From the NCBI RefSeq assembly GCF_900142605.1, contig NZ_FRBL01000003.1:627472-691471 (forward strand): 64,000 nt of DNA, given 5' to 3'. The notes under the pieces are model-generated. The model had not been told where the DNA came from. It saw only the letters and a list, made by a program, of their open reading frames with translations, and did no database searches. Shown piece after piece: positions 60,701 to 64,000 of the stretch. A program made the position numbers and the translations under genes. The stretch is from Chitinophaga jiangningensis (GTDB lineage Bacteria; Bacteroidota; Bacteroidia; Chitinophagales; Chitinophagaceae). How positions within the stretch are numbered: the stretch's first letter is position 1; the number at the start of each line of letters is the position of its first letter.

Positions 60701-63700
60701 GGTGCGGGTGATTGTTCTGGTACAAGCATTTACTGTTACGCTTGCGTCGTTCCAGGTGATTTGCAGCTGCTCATTCATATAAGGAGCGTGACTGAATACC
60801 GGCGTACCGAACATGGTGGTGTAGTCTTTATTGAGTACACATTCCGTGGTGAACGAAGGCGGTGTAGTTACTACAAACGGAGGTTTGGTAATTACCACAA
60901 TGCTTACCACGTTGCTGATGTTATCGATACATTGACCAGAGGTTACCAGTCTTCTGTACCAGGTGTTTTGTGCCAGCGTACCAGGCTGGTAGCTATCATT
61001 TGTAGCACCGTTGATGTTGGTGAACGGACCTGTAGCTCCTGCAGTGCTGGACTGCCATTGGTAGCTGTAAGTACCGTTGCCACCTGTCAGCGCGCCACCA
61101 GTAAGGCCTTGAGCAGCTTCAGTTAAGCAGAGTGTTTGGTCTGCGCTGATGGTATTGCCCAGGATCGGTTTACGGTTGATCAGCGTGAGGCTGGAGCTGG
61201 TAGCGTCGCAGACGCCGTTGCTTACCACCCATGTTAGCTGAACAGTTTGACCCGCTTCCACCGTTACGATAGCATCTTTATCATTTTCATTGCTGATGGA
61301 AACTTTTGATTTGTCGCCACCTGTTACAATCCATGTTCCGATAGCACCTGCTACTCCAGGGTCACTTGCGTGGAGGTGGAAGGTATCCACATCGCAATGT
61401 TCTCTGTTTGGACCGGCAACTGCGGTTACTGGTTTCAGGTAGTTGATGATGGTCATTTCATCTTCAGTAGAGGCACATGTACCGTTTGTGATCGTCCAGC
61501 GTAAGGTAACTGTGTCGCCAGGAGCAACATACACTCCGGAATTATGGAGGAATTTGTTGCGGATGGTGGCGTTACCTTTTATGATGGTCCAGATACCGCT
61601 TGCCGTAGCGAGACTTGGTTGTTCAGCCTCGAGTGTGAAGTCGGTGGTCCTGTTACAATCGGTCAGGTCTTTGCCTGCATTCGCTTTAGCAGCGATGGCG
61701 TAGTTGCGGATGATCATTTGATCTGTGGTAGCGGCGCATGTACCACCGATGCTGGAAACTGTCCAGATCAGTGTAACACTGTCGCCAACCGGTACCGTGA
61801 TGGTAGCTTTTGGATCGTGGATATCGCTCACTACTGGTGCAGGATTAGTGCCTAAGTAATTAACGGTCCATGTACCGATCTGTTGGATGTTACCAGTGGT
61901 TGCCACAGGGGTTGCATCGAGCACGAACACATTGGTTCTTGCGCAATCTTCCTGATCAGGTCCTGCAACAGCCAGGGCAGATGCAGCGTAGTTACTGATG
62001 GTAACCACATCCTGTGTAGCAGGGCATTTTTCAATGATGGTACCATTTACCATGCTGGTTACCGTCCATACTAATTGAACGCTATCCCCTACCGGTACTA
62101 CGACGGTCGCATTTGGATTATGTACATCGCTTACAACCGGTGTTGTATTTGTACCAGTGTATACTACCGTCCAGGTACCAATCTGCTGGATGTTACCAGT
62201 AGATATCACAGGAGTTGCATTCAGGGTGAAGGCGGTTATTCTGCCGCAATCCTTCTGATCTACACCTGCATTAGCAGCCGGGTTAGCAGCGTAGTTATAG
62301 ATGGTTACTACGTCAGTAGTAGCCGGGCAGTTGGTGATAATGTTACCATTAACCATGCTGGTTACTGTCCAGGTCAGTTGTACCTGATCACCAGGTGTTA
62401 CCGAGATGGTAGCTTTTGGATCGTGGATGTCGCTTACCGTTGGAGCTGCGTTAGCACCAGTGTATTGAACGGTCCAGGTTCCGATCTGCTGGATGTTACC
62501 AGTGGATACCACAGGGGTTGCATCCAGGGTGAAGGCTGTGGTTCTACCGCAATCTTCCTGATCTGCACCTGCGTTAGCAGCCGGGTTAGCAGCGTAGTTA
62601 TAAATAGTTACTACGTCAGTAGTAGCCGGGCATTTAGTATTTACTACTCCGTTTACGATGCTGGTGACTGTCCAGGTCAGTTGTACCTGATCACCAGGTG
62701 TTACCGTGATGGTAGCTTTTGGATCGTGGATGTCGCTTACTGTTGGAGCTGCGTTAGCACCAGTGTATTGAACGGTCCAGGTACCGATCTGCTGGATGTT
62801 ACCAGTGGATACCACAGGGGTTGCATCAAGCGTGAAGGCAGTAGTTCTACCGCAATCTTCCTGATCTGCACCTGCGTTAGCAGCTGGATTTGCTGCGAAG
62901 TTGTACAGCACCACAACGTCAGTAGTAGCCGGGCATTTAGTATTTACTACACCGTTTACGATGCTGGTTACCGTCCAGGTCAGTTGTACCTGATCACCAG
63001 GTGTTACCGTGATGGTAGCTTTTGGATCGTGGATGTCGCTTACTGTTGGAGCAGTGTTAGCACCAGTGTATTGAACGGTCCAGGTACCAATCTGCTGGAT
63101 GTTACCAGTGGATACCACAGGAGTTGCGTCGAGGGTGAAGGCAGTGGTTCTACCGCAATCTTCCTGATCTGCGCCTGCGTTAGCCGCTGGATTTGCTGCG
63201 AAGTTGTAAATGATTACTTCGTCAGTTGTAGCAGGACAGTTGGTAATGATATTACCATTAACCATGCTGGTTACTGTCCAGGTCAGTTGTACCTGATCAC
63301 CAGGCGTTACTGTGATGGTAGCTTTCGGATCGTGGATGTCGCTTACTGTTGGAGCAGTGTTAGCACCAGTGTATTGAACCGTCCAGGTTCCGATCTGCTG
63401 GATGTTACCGGTTGATACTACAGGGGTTGCATCCAGGGTGAAGACAGTGGTTCTACCGCAATCTTCCTGATCTGCACCTGCGTTAGCAGCCGGGTTAGCA
63501 GCGTAGTTATAGATGGTGACTACGTCAGTTGTAGCCGGGCATTTAGTGTTTACAACACCGTTTACGATGCTGGTTACTGTCCAGGTCAGTTGTACCTGAT
63601 CACCAGGTGTTACCGTGATGGTAGCTTTTGGATCGTGGATGTCGCTTACAGTTGGAGCAGTGTTAGCACCAGTATATTGAACAGTCCAGGTTCCGATCTG

Positions 63701-64000
63701 CTGGATGTTACCAGTGGATACCACAGGGGTTGCATCAAGGGTAAAGGCAGTGGTTCTACCGCAATCTTCCTGATCTGCACCTGCGTTAGCAGTTGGATTT
63801 GCTGCGAAGTTGTACAGCACCACAACGTCAGTTGTAGCCGGGCAGTTGGTGATGATATTACCATTAACCATACTGGTTACCGTCCAGGTCAGTTGTACCT
63901 GATCGCCAGGTGTTACCGTGATGGTAGCTTTTGGATCGTGGATGTCGCTTACCGTTGGAGCAGTGTTAGCACCAGTGTATTGAACAGTCCAGGTTCCGAT
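57794..64000 (-). CDS. Giant repeat surface protein with gliding-type (T9SS type B) C-terminus, partial
   Basis: The frame is open to the window edge: 2,068 residues are seen and the N-terminus is missing. From N to C: at least seven 101-residue Ig/PKD-like repeats (NAGADQEDCGRTTAFTLDATP ... TVTPGDQVQLTWTVTS), diverged copies, about six HYR-like repeats of roughly 80 residues (DxTxPVFxxPAPxDITVDCDKxPG), about six repeats starting with LGxDTTICxGxSLxL, and a CHU_C-type tail (LPNAFSPNGDGRNDVF ... RIFNRWGELIF). A secreted adhesin or gliding component is inferred. Confidence 0.9.
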   Translation of the reverse strand: MGTWTVQYTGANTAPTVSDIHDPKATITVTPGDQVQLTWTVTSMVNGNIITNCPATTDVVVLYNFAANPTANAGADQEDCGRTTAFTLDATPVVSTGNIQQIGTWTVQYTGANTAPTVSDIHDPKATITVTPGDQVQLTWTVTSIVNGVVNTKCPATTDVVTIYNYAANPAANAGADQEDCGRTTVFTLDATPVVSTGNIQQIGTWTVQYTGANTAPTVSDIHDPKATITVTPGDQVQLTWTVTSMVNGNIITNCPATTDEVIIYNFAANPAANAGADQEDCGRTTAFTLDATPVVSTGNIQQIGTWTVQYTGANTAPTVSDIHDPKATITVTPGDQVQLTWTVTSIVNGVVNTKCPATTDVVVLYNFAANPAANAGADQEDCGRTTAFTLDATPVVSTGNIQQIGTWTVQYTGANAAPTVSDIHDPKATITVTPGDQVQLTWTVTSIVNGVVNTKCPATTDVVTIYNYAANPAANAGADQEDCGRTTAFTLDATPVVSTGNIQQIGTWTVQYTGANAAPTVSDIHDPKATISVTPGDQVQLTWTVTSMVNGNIITNCPATTDVVTIYNYAANPAANAGVDQKDCGRITAFTLNATPVISTGNIQQIGTWTVVYTGTNTTPVVSDVHNPNATVVVPVGDSVQLVWTVTSMVNGTIIEKCPATQDVVTISNYAASALAVAGPDQEDCARTNVFVLDATPVATTGNIQQIGTWTVNYLGTNPAPVVSDIHDPKATITVPVGDSVTLIWTVSSIGGTCAATTDQMIIRNYAIAAKANAGKDLTDCNRTTDFTLEAEQPSLATASGIWTIIKGNATIRNKFLHNSGVYVAPGDTVTLRWTITNGTCASTEDEMTIINYLKPVTAVAGPNREHCDVDTFHLHASDPGVAGAIGTWIVTGGDKSKVSISNENDKDAIVTVEAGQTVQLTWVVSNGVCDATSSSLTLINRKPILGNTISADQTLCLTEAAQGLTGGALTGGNGTYSYQWQSSTAGATGPFTNINGATNDSYQPGTLAQNTWYRRLVTSGQCIDNISNVVSIVVITKPPFVVTTPPSFTTECVLNKDYTTMFGTPVFSHAPYMNEQLQITWNDASVTVNACTRTITRTWTATNRCGTSVKTSQTITIVDTKAPVFTTPAPQDITVDCDKVPGFVNLTAKDDCGGDINIAPVETRKDIPGNCANNYQLIRTWTAKDACNTGVTLTQIITVVDRTAPVFNVPTPANITVDCDKIPAGQPLTAADNCTAGVITAQPKDSIVRKPGDCQSKYLIYRKWTALDECGNGNTTVQIITVQDTTKPVFSMPAPKDTVVDCDKLPGWPVISATDNCTGSVQVITSSKIVKIPGSCAGNYIEIRTWTATDACNNIATMQQRVTVQDTIKPVFTILPPADTTVSCDAIPAPAPNVTVTDNCSTGNDVKLIRTITTERIPGACNNSYRIIRTWTAMDACANKTEVRQVITVVDTTRPVIAPAPADIEIYCQDKIPTSPTLIATDNCDPAFPKKVTYTEDPFVKDICNGYTIIRRWTITDACGNKANDVIQRIIIKPCDKPKLNANLPQNCSDNPRIVLQAMGSVTRPTYTLVGITPSNAVNGLPITQSSNIFNLNGATSASFIITDGRTGCSSDTVTYDLKYTQKPMVNLGKDTTICGGNSLVLDAGAANFGYNIRWNTGETTQRINITKAGTYWVNVSNGMCGTTDTIKVGLIPTPLVDIPDTTICRGQSVKLDAFVNGATYLWSTGATASSILVGTQEQFWVKVTKSGCITIDTVKVSVNPPPDISLSRDTTICPDQSIMLTVNSNGGRIQWQTGETGNSIVVNKPGNYWVAVSRDNCVVRDTVNVRMKPTISVDLGPDRNICPGATITLNGTTENAISYLWNDGDPNPIKNITASGKYKIAVMDKFCQRVFMDSVKVNVTGLPKVNLGNDTVMCKGETLTLRAFGNGITAVRWDNGSSAPTLNVTNGGTYTVTVFNDCGSATDQIRVDFTECEPKPELPNAFSPNGDGRNDVFRPVVRGPMYEYELRIFNRWGELIFISSDQHRGWDGKHRGVPVEVGTYVWWLTYKKYAGGMPNVLKGEVTVIR
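61850..64000. repeat. 303-bp tandem repeats in the giant surface protein gene
   Basis: The CAATCTTCCTGATC landmark (minus-strand sequence for DQEDCG) or a variant occurs at 61944, 62247, 62550, 62853, 63156, 63459 and 63762, exactly 303 bases apart. The last five units are almost identical and continue past the edge. Linker versions (SMVNGNIITNC or SIVNGVVNTKC; YNYAANP or YNFAANP) are shuffled between units. Confidence 0.9.

Noticed and set aside
62075..63415. 446-codon plus-strand frame through the repeats of the giant surface protein
   Set aside because: It is antisense to near-identical 303-bp units; since 303 is divisible by three, one open unit makes all open. Its Cys/Tyr/Ser-rich peptide is not protein-like.
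61850..64000. CRISPR or satellite array
   Set aside because: The 303-bp units are in frame within a protein gene, with no spacers and no cas genes.

Overview
The window looks like a chromosomal segment of a Bacteroidota bacterium, most likely Chitinophaga or a close relative. Reasons seen in the sequence: the end of a SusC-like receptor at the left edge, type IX secretion sorting tails (type A at 30678-33194, gliding-type C-terminus at 57794), promoters of the Bacteroidota form TTTG-N19-TAnnTTTG, almost no Shine-Dalgarno sites, futalosine-pathway mqnA, and a GH29 fucosidase. GC content is moderate. No phage, plasmid, IS element or CRISPR array was seen.

Layout. 1-8 kb: SusC end, pyrR-pyrB, a Rossmann reductase, divergent mqnA/purB, a 430-base gap with two perfect hairpins and a candidate small RNA, yraN/manA, and a zinc-free MDR oxidoreductase. 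8-15.3 kb: an AsmA-like protein, a copper chaperone plus CopA ATPase, and lepA. 15.4-22.2 kb: acyl-CoA-binding protein, ornithine aminotransferase, a VIT1-like transporter, a DPP-IV-like peptidase and membrane proteins (TRIC/UPF0126, MarC). 22.5-28.7 kb: a complete RND efflux operon (small exported protein, TolC, RND pump, lipoprotein adaptor). 28.8-37.1 kb: an acidic orphan, aldo/keto reductase, a phosphodiesterase interrupted by two LamG domains, two outer-membrane barrels and a Tet-like MFS pump. 37.3-45.5 kb: a TPR sensor kinase, Lrp-type regulator divergent from a histidine-decarboxylase-like enzyme, MscS channel, a histone-H1-like basic protein, a KGG stress protein, a YeiH-type exporter and a methyltransferase. 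45.7-50.9 kb: small accessory genes (NUDIX, Hsp20, GH29 and orphans) interleaved with four identical tRNA-Arg(ACG) genes, each with its own promoter and terminator. 50.9-57.7 kb: housekeeping genes rlmH, rhomboid, tilS, etfBA, a DUF151 nuclease and ispE. 57.8-64 kb: the C-terminal 2,068 residues of a giant surface protein with near-identical 303-bp tandem repeats; its start lies beyond the window.

The most unusual points are the dispersed tRNA-Arg set, which shows a coupled A19-U56 change at the tRNA elbow; a family of two-hairpin intergenic elements with TTC loops; a 17-bp motif that recurs near the tRNA genes; LamG domains inserted inside a phosphodiesterase domain; an RND pump lacking the usual second Asp and Lys of the proton relay; and the homogenised repeat block of the giant adhesin. 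All functional calls are from reading the sequence; no database search was run.
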